Shown here: positions 24,360 to 35,760 of the stretch, one piece after another
Layout of the letters: each line of letters starts with the position of its first letter
How positions within the stretch are numbered: position 1 is the stretch's first letter
Assembly: GCA_035516035.1 (NCBI GenBank)
Contig: DATJAS010000044.1
Location: forward strand, 1-64,000
Direction: 5' to 3'
Length of the DNA stretch: 64,000 nucleotides
DNA from: Fen-1273 sp035516035
GTDB lineage: Bacteria; Bacteroidota; Ignavibacteria; UBA10030; UBA6906
Program-made: the position numbers and the translations under genes
Notes under the pieces: model-generated
The model's input: the letters and a program-made list of their open reading frames with translations, nothing else
Told to the model about the DNA's origin: nothing
Databases searched by the model: none

Positions 24360-26312
24360 ATGAACGTTTCGCTACGACGATTTCAGATATTCCTTCTCGT
24401 CTTGATCCCCCTGGCGGCTCGTGCGCAGCTTTTCCGGATAGATACGCTCGCGCGCGGCCCCGCCATACAGCTCCCGTCCGCCTTCGCGTTCGTCCCTGGC
24501 GCAGACGATAAGTTCTTCTTCGCTGAGCGAAGCACCGGACGCGTGCGCCTTTTTGACGGCGCCCTCCATCCCGGCGCTTTTGTCACCGTCCCGGTGGAAG
24601 ACGAGGGGGAGCAGGGACTCCTCGGCCTTGCTGTCCATCCCGATTACCCCGATTCCCCCTTTGTCTACGTCTACTACGTCCGCGCGATCGACAGGGCGGG
24701 GATCCTCGAGCGCTACCGCGACCAGAACGGCGAAGGGGTGTCGCCCGACCTCCTCCTCTTTATCGCGCGCAGGGACGAGGCGACGCAGAACAACGGCGGC
24801 GTTCTCCGCTTCGGCCCGGACGGCAAGCTCTACCTCGCCGTGGGGGACCACGGCGCGCGGCCTTCCAATGCGCAGGACACGCTCGGGGGGAGAAACCTCC
24901 GGGGAAAAATCCTCAGGCTGAACCCGGACGGCACTGTGCCTGACGATAACCCCTACCCGCGGAAATATTTCTGGTCGCTCGGACACCGTGATCCAACGGG
25001 ACTCGGGTTCGATCCCCTGAACGGCAGGATGTACGTCACCGAGGGAGGTGTGCTTGCCAACGAGGTGCTTGCGGTCCCGCGGGGGGCGAATTTCGGCTGG
25101 CCCGGACGTCGCCCGACTTCGCCCGATTCGGGACGCTCCCCGGCGGTTCTCTACAGCACCGTCAGGTTGGACCAGCCCGACCTGAGAGGTGTCGCGGTGT
25201 ACCGGGGAGACCTTTTTCCCCGGCTCAACGGGAAGATCCTTTTTGTCGGGAACGCCGACCCCACGCTCTGGGTCGGGACGTTCCTCCCCGGGAGGGATTC
25301 GCTTGCGGTCGAGCCGATATACAAATCAAATACCGGGTTCTCCGACGTGCAGGTCGGCCCCGACGGCTGCATCTATCTGGCGAACGGTCCTTACCGGGGA
25401 AGCCGGATCGTGCGGCTCTTCCCGGTCGCCCCGTCGTTCGTCTCGGCCCCCCCTTCCGCCGCGGTGCTCGGCGAGCCGTACCTCTACACGCCAATATTCA
25501 ACGGCACGCCCCCCGTGCTCGAGGTCGTGAGCGGACCGGAAGGGATGACCGTCGACACGACGGACTGGAGCGTACACTGGGTTCCGTCGAAGCCGGAGGC
25601 GCTCGCAAGGAAGGCCCAAGTGACGCTCCGGGCACGCAACGGTGCGGGAACTGTCGATCAGCAGTTCACCGTGTCCATCCAGAATGTGAACGAGCCTCCC
25701 TCGGCGTTCGCGCTCACCTCCCCCCCGGACAGAAGCGAAGAGCGGTTCCTCGGGGAGGACCCGTACGTCATGTTCAGCTGGTCCGCGGCGCACGACCCCG
25801 ACCTGGACACCGTGCGCTACGCCATCCAGATCGATACCGTCGCGACGTTTGCCAGCCCGTTCCTCCTGACAATCGACGCCGGGACGTCCGATTCAGCCCG
25901 CGTGGCGCTTCCCCAGGCGAGCGCCGAGTACTACTGGCGTGTGGCCGCGACCGACGGGAAGTTGACGACGCTTGCCGCGCCCCGCGTGTCGCGCATCAGC
26001 GTAATCTTTTCGAAATTCCTCGGCCGGGAGCGTGCCCGGCACGTCGAATCGGTGATCGAGCCGGTATTCCCGCCGCCGGCCCCGCTGAACCAGCAGCCGG
26101 ACATCAGGTACACTGTCCCCCGCACCGGGTACGTGCGTCTCTCCGTGTTCAATCTCCTCGGGCAGGAAGTGGCGCGTCTCTACGACGGCACGCAGCAAGC
26201 GGGGACGTACGACGTGGCGATCAGCGGAGCCAACCTCCCGAACGGCATCTACTTCTACCGCCTCATCGCCCCCGGCTTCGCCGAGACAAAGAAGATCGTG
26301 GTGTCCCGGTGA
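24360..26312 (+). CDS. Secreted PQQ-type sugar dehydrogenase-like propeller with T9SS sorting domain
   Basis: A 650-residue exported protein. A signal peptide (1-22) is followed by a glucose/sorbosone-dehydrogenase-like beta-propeller at about 25-345 (GEQGLLGLAVHPDYP, NNGGVLRFGPDGKLYLAVGDHG, YFWSLGHRDPTGLGFDP). Then come a cadherin-like segment (about 360-450), a fibronectin-like one, and a C-terminal T9SS type A sorting domain (about 575-650: VFNLLGQEVARLYDG, AGTYDV, LPNGIYFYRL, ETKKIVVSR). It should cross the outer membrane by the Por system. The substrate of the propeller is unknown. Confidence 0.88.
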   Translation: MNVSLRRFQIFLLVLIPLAARAQLFRIDTLARGPAIQLPSAFAFVPGADDKFFFAERSTGRVRLFDGALHPGAFVTVPVEDEGEQGLLGLAVHPDYPDSPFVYVYYVRAIDRAGILERYRDQNGEGVSPDLLLFIARRDEATQNNGGVLRFGPDGKLYLAVGDHGARPSNAQDTLGGRNLRGKILRLNPDGTVPDDNPYPRKYFWSLGHRDPTGLGFDPLNGRMYVTEGGVLANEVLAVPRGANFGWPGRRPTSPDSGRSPAVLYSTVRLDQPDLRGVAVYRGDLFPRLNGKILFVGNADPTLWVGTFLPGRDSLAVEPIYKSNTGFSDVQVGPDGCIYLANGPYRGSRIVRLFPVAPSFVSAPPSAAVLGEPYLYTPIFNGTPPVLEVVSGPEGMTVDTTDWSVHWVPSKPEALARKAQVTLRARNGAGTVDQQFTVSIQNVNEPPSAFALTSPPDRSEERFLGEDPYVMFSWSAAHDPDLDTVRYAIQIDTVATFASPFLLTIDAGTSDSARVALPQASAEYYWRVAATDGKLTTLAAPRVSRISVIFSKFLGRERARHVESVIEPVFPPPAPLNQQPDIRYTVPRTGYVRLSVFNLLGQEVARLYDGTQQAGTYDVAISGANLPNGIYFYRLIAPGFAETKKIVVSR

Positions 26313-26315
26313 GCC

Positions 26316-27548
26316 TCACTTGCTCCGCCGGATCACCACGATGGTCTTGTCGTCCGAGTACTCGAGCAGCTTGTTGTGCTTCTGGACGTCTTCCACGATG
26401 AGCTGACAGATCTCCTTCGGCGTGTGCGAGCGGAGGTCCTTCACCTTGGCCACCAGCCGGTCCTCGCCGTACATTTCCCCCTTCTCGTTTGAGGCCTCGA
26501 CGATCCCGTCTGTGTAGAGGATCATGATGTCGCCGCGGCGCATGATCGTGAACTCGGTCCTGTATTTCTCGGCGGGGAATGGCCCGATGATCTGGCCGGT
26601 TGCCCCCAGCAGCTCCGTCTGCCCCGTAGCGGCATGGAGGAGTATCGGGAAGCAGTGCCCGGCGTTCACGTACGAGACGAGCCCGTTGTCCGAATCGGTG
26701 AACTCGGCATACACCATCGAGATGAAGTGTTCGGGCGTGAACGTCTTGTTGACGAGGCGGTTCAGCCGGCCGATCAGCGTGCTCATCTTCGTCTGGAACT
26801 CGACCCCCATGCGGAGCGCGCCGGAGACGTACAGGGCCTGCGCGGCGGCGGAGAGCCCCTTGCTTGCCGCGTCGCCGATCACCACGCCGAGGCGGTCCCT
26901 GTCGTCGGAGGCCTGGAGGTAGTCGAAGAAATCCCCCCCGACGATCCGCTCGGAGAGCGAGATGCCGTAGATGTCGTAGAATGCGAACTTCAGCTCGTGC
27001 TCGGGAAGGATGCTCCGCTGGATCTCGCGTGCCTGGTCCAGGTCGCGCTCGAGCTGTTTGGCCTTGCTCTCGCTGCGCCTGTTGCGCAGGGCGGATGTGA
27101 GCGCGCTCCCCAGGATGTTCAGCGTGTAGAGCATGTCCTCTTTCAGGTAGTCGGCGTTGATCGCCAGGACGTACTGGTAGAGGTTGTATGACCGCCAGGG
27201 GATCTTCTCGCCGACCCCGGTGGCCGAGTAGTGCGAAATCCCCTTCTGCCGGAGATAGCGGTTGGTCTCGTTGGCGACGATCGTCCCCTTCTTGTCGAGC
27301 TGGCCGAACATCGGATAATCGACCACGCGGATCCGGAAGTTCTTCTGGATCTCCTCGATCTCGCCGTACTGGCGGAGGAGCCGGTAGTTCCCCGAATTCG
27401 ATTCGAGCTTCCAGATGCGGCCACCCCTGATGCGCGTAGCCTCGTTGACGATGACGCTCTCGAGGATGTGACCGAGGAGCTGTTCTTCCGTGCGGAACTT
27501 CTCGTCGCTCAGTATCCTGATCGTCCTGTACAGCTTGTGCTGGTCCAT
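26316..27548 (-). CDS. PP2C-type (SpoIIE/RsbU-like) phosphatase with N-terminal sensor region
   Basis: A 410-residue protein. Residues 1-160 form a sensor-like region (GAF-like in layout but not clearly matched). A coiled segment (about 165-190, ESKAKQLERDLDQAREIQRSI) leads into a SpoIIE phosphatase domain (about 195-408) with GGDFFDYL, VIGDAASKGLSAA, NAGHCFPILL, LYTDGIVEASN and DDKTIVVIRR, so the metal-binding acids are present. It probably dephosphorylates an STAS-domain antagonist. It is the last gene of a four-gene minus-strand run and has a GGAG ribosome site. Confidence 0.88.
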   Translation of the reverse strand: MDQHKLYRTIRILSDEKFRTEEQLLGHILESVIVNEATRIRGGRIWKLESNSGNYRLLRQYGEIEEIQKNFRIRVVDYPMFGQLDKKGTIVANETNRYLRQKGISHYSATGVGEKIPWRSYNLYQYVLAINADYLKEDMLYTLNILGSALTSALRNRRSESKAKQLERDLDQAREIQRSILPEHELKFAFYDIYGISLSERIVGGDFFDYLQASDDRDRLGVVIGDAASKGLSAAAQALYVSGALRMGVEFQTKMSTLIGRLNRLVNKTFTPEHFISMVYAEFTDSDNGLVSYVNAGHCFPILLHAATGQTELLGATGQIIGPFPAEKYRTEFTIMRRGDIMILYTDGIVEASNEKGEMYGEDRLVAKVKDLRSHTPKEICQLIVEDVQKHNKLLEYSDDKTIVVIRRSK

Positions 27549-27572
27549 GATGCTCCGGGTGTGGTGCCGGGT

Positions 27573-28253
27573 TTACTGGTGATATTTCATTTCGCCCACG
27601 CGCAGGGCGATTGCCAGGTGGTCCTCCTCGCGCGGGATCGCGCAGCTGTACCTGGGGCTGTACGCGCAGAAGGGATTGTACGCCTGGTTGAGGTCGATCG
27701 TGTACAGGTGGTGCGGGTCATGCGTGTCGTTGCCGATCTCGAGGTAGCGCCCCACCTCGTACGTCTCGTGCCCCGTCGTGCTGTCGGTGAACCAGATGCT
27801 CAGGTTGTCGCGGTAGAGGTCGAACCGCTGCCGGTCATAGGGAGTGAACTTGTAGACATTGAGCCGGAGCATGACGGGCCTGCTGCCGGGACCGGGGACG
27901 GGGATTTCCACGTACCCGTAGCGCAACTCGCGGCGGGTCTCTCCCCTGGTTCCCATGACCGCGACCGTGTCCGGGTCGGAATAGGTGTGAAGGAGTGATG
28001 TCCCGCGATACGCCGGGTCGATCGGGAACCAGTTGATCCCGTGGTAGTGCACGCTCGTGTCCCGCATGAACGGGGAGTTCGGGTCGTGCGCAAACGAAGA
28101 GTCCCGATCGGCGCGGAACTCGATGTTCTCTTCCACGATCCGGAGTGTGTCCGCGCGTGTGAGCGGCTCGAGTGCAGGCTTCCGCGAGCAGGAGGGAGCC
28201 GCGAGTAGTATCCCCGCGCACGCGGTGCAGAAAGCGACATGAACAGGCTTCAT
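27573..28253 (-). CDS. DUF1684 lipoprotein
   Basis: A 226-residue protein with a lipoprotein-type leader (ILLAAPSC, Cys at 22). The body ends in the DUF1684 signature YNPFCAYSPRYSCAIP followed by a basic/acid strand. Family function is unknown. The start at 28253 overlaps the glycosyltransferase stop by 4 bp (ATGA). The same frame runs open further upstream through the glycosyltransferase gene, but the leader peptide marks this start. Confidence 0.85.
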   Translation of the reverse strand: MKPVHVAFCTACAGILLAAPSCSRKPALEPLTRADTLRIVEENIEFRADRDSSFAHDPNSPFMRDTSVHYHGINWFPIDPAYRGTSLLHTYSDPDTVAVMGTRGETRRELRYGYVEIPVPGPGSRPVMLRLNVYKFTPYDRQRFDLYRDNLSIWFTDSTTGHETYEVGRYLEIGNDTHDPHHLYTIDLNQAYNPFCAYSPRYSCAIPREEDHLAIALRVGEMKYHQ

Positions 28254-29362
28254 CGGTGTTCCCCGACAACGTTCATATAAATGCGTTCCACGTCGGCCGC
28301 CATCCGCTCGGCCCGGTATCGGCGATCGAAAAGGGCAAATGAGGACCGGCCGAACTCCCGCAGCGTTCCCCGGTCGCCGATCGTGGCGATGAGCGCCCGG
28401 GCGAGCGCGCTCGGGTCCTCGGCCGGTGTCAGGTGGCCCGAGATCCCCTCCTCCACCATCGCGGCGATGCCCCCCACGTTGGACGCCACCACGGGGAGGC
28501 CCGTGGCCAGCGCACGGAGGATTGCGATCGGGAACATCTCCGAGGCAAGGTCGATCGATGAGTGACAGTAGAGATCGAACGCCGGATAGAGCTGCCGGAG
28601 GTCGTCCCTGAAGCCAAGAAACCGGACGCATCCGGTAATGCCGAGCGCGGCCGTTCGGTCCTTCAGCTCCTTCTCCAGCTCGCCGTCCCCCACGATCAGA
28701 AAGAGCACGTTCCTGGCCTCGCGCGCGATAATGGCGGCCGCCTCGAGGAGAAACCTGTGCCCCTTGAAGGGGACAAGCCGCGCCACGTTCCCGACGACGA
28801 CCGTGTTCTCGTCGATCTTGAGCGAGCGGCGCGTTGCGGCCCGCCATGTCGCCCGTGCCTCGGGCGGATCAGTCTCGATCCCGATTGGCACCGTTGTCAC
28901 GCGGCCGGGACCAATATGGTCCCGTCGCAGGAGCACGTCGCGCCCGGCCTCCGCGTCCGTGATGAAGTGTGCGGTGGCGAAGTGGTTCCGCAGCGCGTGC
29001 GTGATGTTCCGCCGTATGGAATGCGTGCTGTGCACCCCCGCGACGTGCCGCGCCGGCGTGAACGATGAGGCAAAGCCGGCGCAGGTCCTGTCGTAGTTGG
29101 CGTTGCTGTGGACGACCGCGATCGACCGCTCCAGGAGCGCATGTCGCAGGAGGCGCGAGACGCCGAACACCCTCATCATGTCGCCGTAGGGGAGTGGCAC
29201 GACCGGGAGTGAGCACTCCTCGCACTTGCGGAGGAGCAGGTGACCGGGACGGGCGGAGACCCAGACGGCATGCCCCCGGCGCACGAGGTGGCGGGCAAGG
29301 ACCAGCACGTAGTCCTCCCCCCCCGCAAAAATGTCGGTGGCGTCCGTCAGCAGGACGTTCAT
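28250..29362 (-). CDS. GT4-family glycosyltransferase with altered EX7E motif
   Basis: A 370-residue GT-B glycosyltransferase. The N-terminal acceptor domain begins MNVLLTDATDIFAGGEDYVL; the donor domain has VVGNVARLVPFKGHRFLLEA, VGDGELEKEL and VRFLGFRDDLRQLYPAFDL. In the usual EX7E motif the first Glu is present (SEMFPIAIL) but the second is Arg. It is therefore either catalytically altered or uses another residue. It starts 4 bases after the stop of the C39-like gene. Acceptor and donor are unknown. Confidence 0.88.
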   Translation of the reverse strand: MNVLLTDATDIFAGGEDYVLVLARHLVRRGHAVWVSARPGHLLLRKCEECSLPVVPLPYGDMMRVFGVSRLLRHALLERSIAVVHSNANYDRTCAGFASSFTPARHVAGVHSTHSIRRNITHALRNHFATAHFITDAEAGRDVLLRRDHIGPGRVTTVPIGIETDPPEARATWRAATRRSLKIDENTVVVGNVARLVPFKGHRFLLEAAAIIAREARNVLFLIVGDGELEKELKDRTAALGITGCVRFLGFRDDLRQLYPAFDLYCHSSIDLASEMFPIAILRALATGLPVVASNVGGIAAMVEEGISGHLTPAEDPSALARALIATIGDRGTLREFGRSSFALFDRRYRAERMAADVERIYMNVVGEHR

Positions 29363-29366
29363 CGCA

Positions 29367-30230
29367 CTAGCCGTTGCCGTAGACTTCGCCGACGCCGAAC
29401 CTGCTGGCTGCCCAGAGCGCGAGGTTTGCGGTGATCGCGGTGACCGCGCGGTGCTCGTCCTCCTCGCGGACGACGAGGTCGTAAGTCTCGGCCACGAACT
29501 TCATGTTCCTGAGTATCTTTCCCACCTGCTCACGCGTGACGGTCCCGTGCCAGAACGCGATCTGTGAGAGTATCATCGTCCCGTGGCGCCGCAGCAGCTC
29601 TCCGAACGCGATGACCTTTTCGGCGCGGGGCGTCCGGGGAACGCACACGTGAGAGAGATCGGTGAAGTACTCGTCCCAGTACGTGGCAAACGTCTTGTTC
29701 TCCGGCCTCCTCAGGTAGCGGGCCCTCTGGAGCGAGAGCCGCGCTTTCGTCCGCACACGGTAGCGTGGGACGACCGGGTGGAGGTCGTAGAGCGTCCGGG
29801 GGGGCTGCGTCGGGTCTTCCGTGTCGGGTTCCAGGTAGGCCCAGCGCTTCCGGAGCCCCCGCCATGTGTCCACGCACACCACCGGTGCCTTGCGGCTGTC
29901 CATGGAAATGAACTTCCCCCTTTCCATCCCCACGACTGTGATCCAGTGGTTCCAGCCATCCACGCACAGGAGTGCCGGGTACCCTTTCCTGAGCAACTGG
30001 AGAAGTTCTTTCCTGGCCCCGAGGGAGTCCTTCCGGCGAATGACGTTCATATCGCAGTCGTAGGCCCTGGCCGCCCGGGCGAGCTTGATCTCGTCCGTGC
30101 CGTTCCACCAGTGTGTGCCGGCGATATGCGATATCCTGTTCTCGTCGACGATTCTGCCCAGCATGATCAGCGCATACTTCAGGGCGAACGGGCCGCACTG
30201 CCACTTGTTCGGCTGAGGATACAGTCCCAT
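29367..30230 (-). CDS. C39-like cysteine peptidase-fold protein
   Basis: A 287-residue soluble protein. The first 130 residues show a papain-like C39 pattern: NKWQCGPFALKYALIM (oxyanion Gln, nucleophile Cys near 12), then WNHWITVVG (His) and ISMDSRK (Asp). The remaining 150 residues are helical and basic and unfamiliar. C39-type domains cleave double-glycine leaders or other peptides; some relatives bind without cleaving. There is no signal peptide. It is the first gene of the run with the glycosyltransferase, DUF1684 lipoprotein and phosphatase. Confidence 0.75.
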   Translation of the reverse strand: MGLYPQPNKWQCGPFALKYALIMLGRIVDENRISHIAGTHWWNGTDEIKLARAARAYDCDMNVIRRKDSLGARKELLQLLRKGYPALLCVDGWNHWITVVGMERGKFISMDSRKAPVVCVDTWRGLRKRWAYLEPDTEDPTQPPRTLYDLHPVVPRYRVRTKARLSLQRARYLRRPENKTFATYWDEYFTDLSHVCVPRTPRAEKVIAFGELLRRHGTMILSQIAFWHGTVTREQVGKILRNMKFVAETYDLVVREEDEHRAVTAITANLALWAASRFGVGEVYGNG

Positions 30231-30265
30231 CGGGGGTTGGTCTTCGGATCGGGTACGAGGGTTCG

Positions 30266-30304
30266 AAAAAACGCCGGTGGCCCCCCTGAGGGGACCACCT
30301 TTTA
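30266..30304 (-). terminator. Hairpin terminator after the mutS-dinB operon
   Basis: On the minus strand GGTGGTCCCC pairs with GGGGCCACC (one bulged base) over 30276-30299. It is followed after 4 bases by six T residues (30271-30266). It sits between the dinB-like stop at 30391 and the C39-like start at 30230. Confidence 0.7.
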
Positions 30305-30390
30305 ACTTAAAATACGCAAAGGGGGGAGGATTTCCAAGGCGGGTTTTTTGGCTGTTTTGAGCTGAATTGCGGGTTTCCCGCCCGCCAGGG

Positions 30391-30893
30391 CTACTTCTGG
30401 GCTTTGGCGGTCTCCCGGAAGAACCCCATCATCCCCGCGGAGGGGGGTGTGTGACCCATCTGCCTCATGAGCGTTACCACCTGCGCCCTGTGGTACGTCG
30501 AGTGATCGACCACGTGCTGCAGTGCGTCGCCGTATGCCTGTATGAACTGCTGCCCCGTGGACGTGGTCATGGGAAACGTCTCCTGGAGCTTCCTGTCCGT
30601 CAGCGTCCCGAGAAACTTCGCCATGTTGAACCCCGTCTCCTCCCACGTCTTTTTCACTTCGGCGAGCGTGGGGACGTCGGCAGGCTTGATCATTGCCTTA
30701 TCGGGCGTGCCAACCATGCGGGAGAGCCACATCTTCTCCGCCCCCACCATGTGCGTGAGCGTCCCGTGGATGCTCCCGTGGCTCGCCTTCATGTCGCGCG
30801 TGAACTCTTCCGCCGGCAGGGCGGCGAGGGCGTCGAATATCCGGTTCGATGCCCAGGCATTGAACGCGGTCAGCCGTTTGATGTCCTGCAGCG

Positions 30894-30897
<4 letters not shown>
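30391..30897 (-). CDS. DinB-family protein
   Basis: A 168-residue four-helix protein of the DinB/YfiT superfamily. The metal-binding histidines are visible in GTLTHMVGAEKMWLSRM and HVVDHSTYHRAQVVTLMRQMG. DinB-like proteins are typically metal-dependent thiol S-transferases or hydrolases; the substrate cannot be assigned. Its ATG overlaps the mutS stop by 4 bp, an unusual but clearly coupled arrangement. Confidence 0.9.
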
Positions 30898-33629
<2,732 letters not shown>

Positions 33630-33634
33630 GCAGG

Positions 33635-33663
33635 AATTAACCCAAATCCGGCAGGAAAATCAA
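33635..33663 (-). promoter_or_regulatory. Possible promoter immediately upstream of mutS
   Basis: On the minus strand TTGATT (33663-33658), 17-base spacer, TTAATT (33640-33635), then 5 bases and the mutS ATG. The -10 is imperfect. If used, the transcript would be essentially leaderless. Confidence 0.4.
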
Positions 33664-33765
33664 CGAACCGGAACTCGGGGAAAGAACACCCGGGGGGCGG
33701 GGGGGGTCCGCACACCCCGGGGTCCAGCGCCGGGGATCCGAGGGACCTCCGGCATTTCCTATGGG

Positions 33766-35106
33766 TCAGTGGAAATTCATGATGTGGTAACTTTCCCACC
33801 ACTGTGAGATCGAGTAGGTCTTCTTGATGAAGCCAGGATAGAACGGAGGTCTGACAGAGGGATCGGCAAGTCGAACGTCGTACTTGTAACGCTTGAGGAA
33901 ACCGCTCTGGAGCGTGGCGCTCCCGTTGAACGTGCCGACGGGTCCGCGTGAGTTCTGCACGATCGACCCGAGGATGTTGAGGTCTCCGTTGATGGGGCGC
34001 GTTGAATAGTTCTGCGCGGTGAACGAGCCTGTGCGTGCAAAAACGCTCCCCTGGATTGTCCTGCCGGTCGCGCCCGGGATGTCATCGGCCACGATGACGT
34101 TGTTGTTGGCGACCAGTCCCAGCATGTCCGAGCTCGCGCCGTTGCGCGGATCGTGCTGGTAGAAAATGTCCTGCTGGATCACGATGTTGTTCGTCGATGC
34201 CGTGGGCGTGCTGTAGGAGGCGATCGTGAGCCTGCCGTCGAGCGTCCCCTGCACGTTCACGACGCCCGTTCCCATGATCACGCCGTTAAAATTCGGATCG
34301 CCGAGCCCGACCGTGTCGATGATCGGGCCGAGCTGCGTCTGGCGCACGTAGGCAACGCCGTCTCCCTCGGCGGGCCCCCCGGGGTCGAGCGTGACCCAGA
34401 TATCCGTGGTGTATTTCTTCCCGTTCGGTGAGGCGGCGGCGGCGGCCAGTCCGCTCATGTCGCTCGGGAACTGGATCTGGGCGACCCCGGTTTCCGGTGC
34501 CGGGGGATTCTGGAAAATCGCCTTGTTGGTATACGTTGTGCCGCCGATCACCTGGGACTTGCCCAGCGGCGGGATGAGCCCCTTCGACGTGGTCACCTTC
34601 TGGAGGAACACCGGGCTTCCGCTCATCGTCAGGTTATCGTTGGAATGGACCCTCCCCCAGATAGAATCTCCGGTAATCCAGAACACGCCGTTCTCCAGGT
34701 TGGTCATCCAGGCGAAAAGCGAGAAGCTGTTGTCGGAGCTGGAAGCCACCGTCACGTCGACCGTGTCGCCGTACGCGTTGCCGTCGACAAACGACGAGGA
34801 AACGCTCCTGAGGAGCTTCCCTCCGGGGACCGGGGAAACCGTCGCGGTAAACGAGCCGTCGAACGGGCTTCCCGAAAACGACTGCGTCATAGTGACGGGA
34901 GCTGAGGATCCCCAGCTTGTGTCGCGGTAGAGCCGGGAGAGTGCGGCGTTTGCCCCGGCGAGCGCCAGGTTGTGCGAGGCCGTCATCGCCGCGTATGCCG
35001 ACATGTTGGTCACGGAACGCGTCGCCGCGCCGCCGAGGTTGAGAATCGCGTACCCCATCAACGAGCTGAATCCCAGGATCAGGATTAACGCCGCCCTTCC
35101 CCCCAT
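33766..35106 (-). CDS. PilX/DUF4900-like pilus-associated protein
   Basis: A 446-residue protein with one N-terminal hydrophobic helix (ALILILGFSSLMGYAILNL) after a very short leader, as in PilX-type minor pilins. The middle has WITGDSIWGRVHSNDNLTMSGSPVF, which I associate with DUF4900 proteins of the FCB group. The rest is Gly/Asn/Ser-rich with beta-helix-like spacing. A GGGGAGACC site precedes the ATG. Third gene of a pilin-like trio; the exact family is moderately certain. Confidence 0.6.
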   Translation of the reverse strand: MGGRAALILILGFSSLMGYAILNLGGAATRSVTNMSAYAAMTASHNLALAGANAALSRLYRDTSWGSSAPVTMTQSFSGSPFDGSFTATVSPVPGGKLLRSVSSSFVDGNAYGDTVDVTVASSSDNSFSLFAWMTNLENGVFWITGDSIWGRVHSNDNLTMSGSPVFLQKVTTSKGLIPPLGKSQVIGGTTYTNKAIFQNPPAPETGVAQIQFPSDMSGLAAAAASPNGKKYTTDIWVTLDPGGPAEGDGVAYVRQTQLGPIIDTVGLGDPNFNGVIMGTGVVNVQGTLDGRLTIASYSTPTASTNNIVIQQDIFYQHDPRNGASSDMLGLVANNNVIVADDIPGATGRTIQGSVFARTGSFTAQNYSTRPINGDLNILGSIVQNSRGPVGTFNGSATLQSGFLKRYKYDVRLADPSVRPPFYPGFIKKTYSISQWWESYHIMNFH

Positions 35107-35133
35107 GGTCTCCCCTTCCGAGTATGCTTCCGA

Positions 35134-35748
35134 TCAGCGACGGAAATTTTGCGACGCCAGGCGCGTCTGTTGCCAGTACGAGGTGGAATAGAGGGCGTTC
35201 CGCTGCCCGGCGGCCACCATCCCCTGCGGGCGATAGAGCGCGTACGGGTTCTGGACTTCGAGCGAGATCTCCACTTCCTTGATGCGCCCGAGGTCCCCGG
35301 CGGAGACCGGAGTGACGAGCGTGTCGTCCGTGGCGGTGATGTAGGTGAGATGGAAATAGGTGACGACCGCGGGACTGGTCGGCGCCTCGCTGTTGAGTTG
35401 ACGGTGGATATACCGGTCCATTTCGTTCTGCGTGGCCGCAAGCTCCGAGGTCGGGCCGAGCGTGTACGAGATCGTGTCCATCGTACCGTCGCGGTTCACG
35501 TCGCACAGGAATGCAATTGAGCTGTCGCCGGCGGCGAGAATCGTCTGCTTGCCGGGAGAGAGCCCGTAGCCCATGTTCTGGAATTCTCCTTCGATGTATT
35601 GCACCTGCGTGATCAGCAGCTCCTGCACGAACGCATCCCCCTGGTAGGTCGACGAGTCCTCGGCGACCAGGTTCTGCGCGTCGATAACGTTCATGAGGAG
35701 CATCCCCCCCATCAAGATCGAGCAGAGCACGTCGAGTATTGCCGACAC
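35134..35748 (-). CDS. Membrane-anchored pilin-like protein
   Basis: A 204-residue protein starting at GTG with an N-terminal hydrophobic helix (ILDVLCSILMGGMLLMNVIDA) and an extracellular-looking domain (FLCDVNRDGTMDTISYTLG). The short leader, single anchor and position suggest a PilW-type minor pilin. No prepilin-peptidase site of the usual G-FTLxE form is visible, so processing is uncertain. The ribosome site GGAGGGGGGAC is the same as that of the preceding gene. Confidence 0.6.
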   Translation of the reverse strand: MSAILDVLCSILMGGMLLMNVIDAQNLVAEDSSTYQGDAFVQELLITQVQYIEGEFQNMGYGLSPGKQTILAAGDSSIAFLCDVNRDGTMDTISYTLGPTSELAATQNEMDRYIHRQLNSEAPTSPAVVTYFHLTYITATDDTLVTPVSAGDLGRIKEVEISLEVQNPYALYRPQGMVAAGQRNALYSTSYWQQTRLASQNFRR

Positions 35749-35760
35749 CTGTCCCCCCTC

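Noticed and set aside
30255..30275. GGTTCGAA as part of a tRNA T-arm
   Set aside because: No cloverleaf can be drawn around it; the sequence belongs to the hairpin terminator region.
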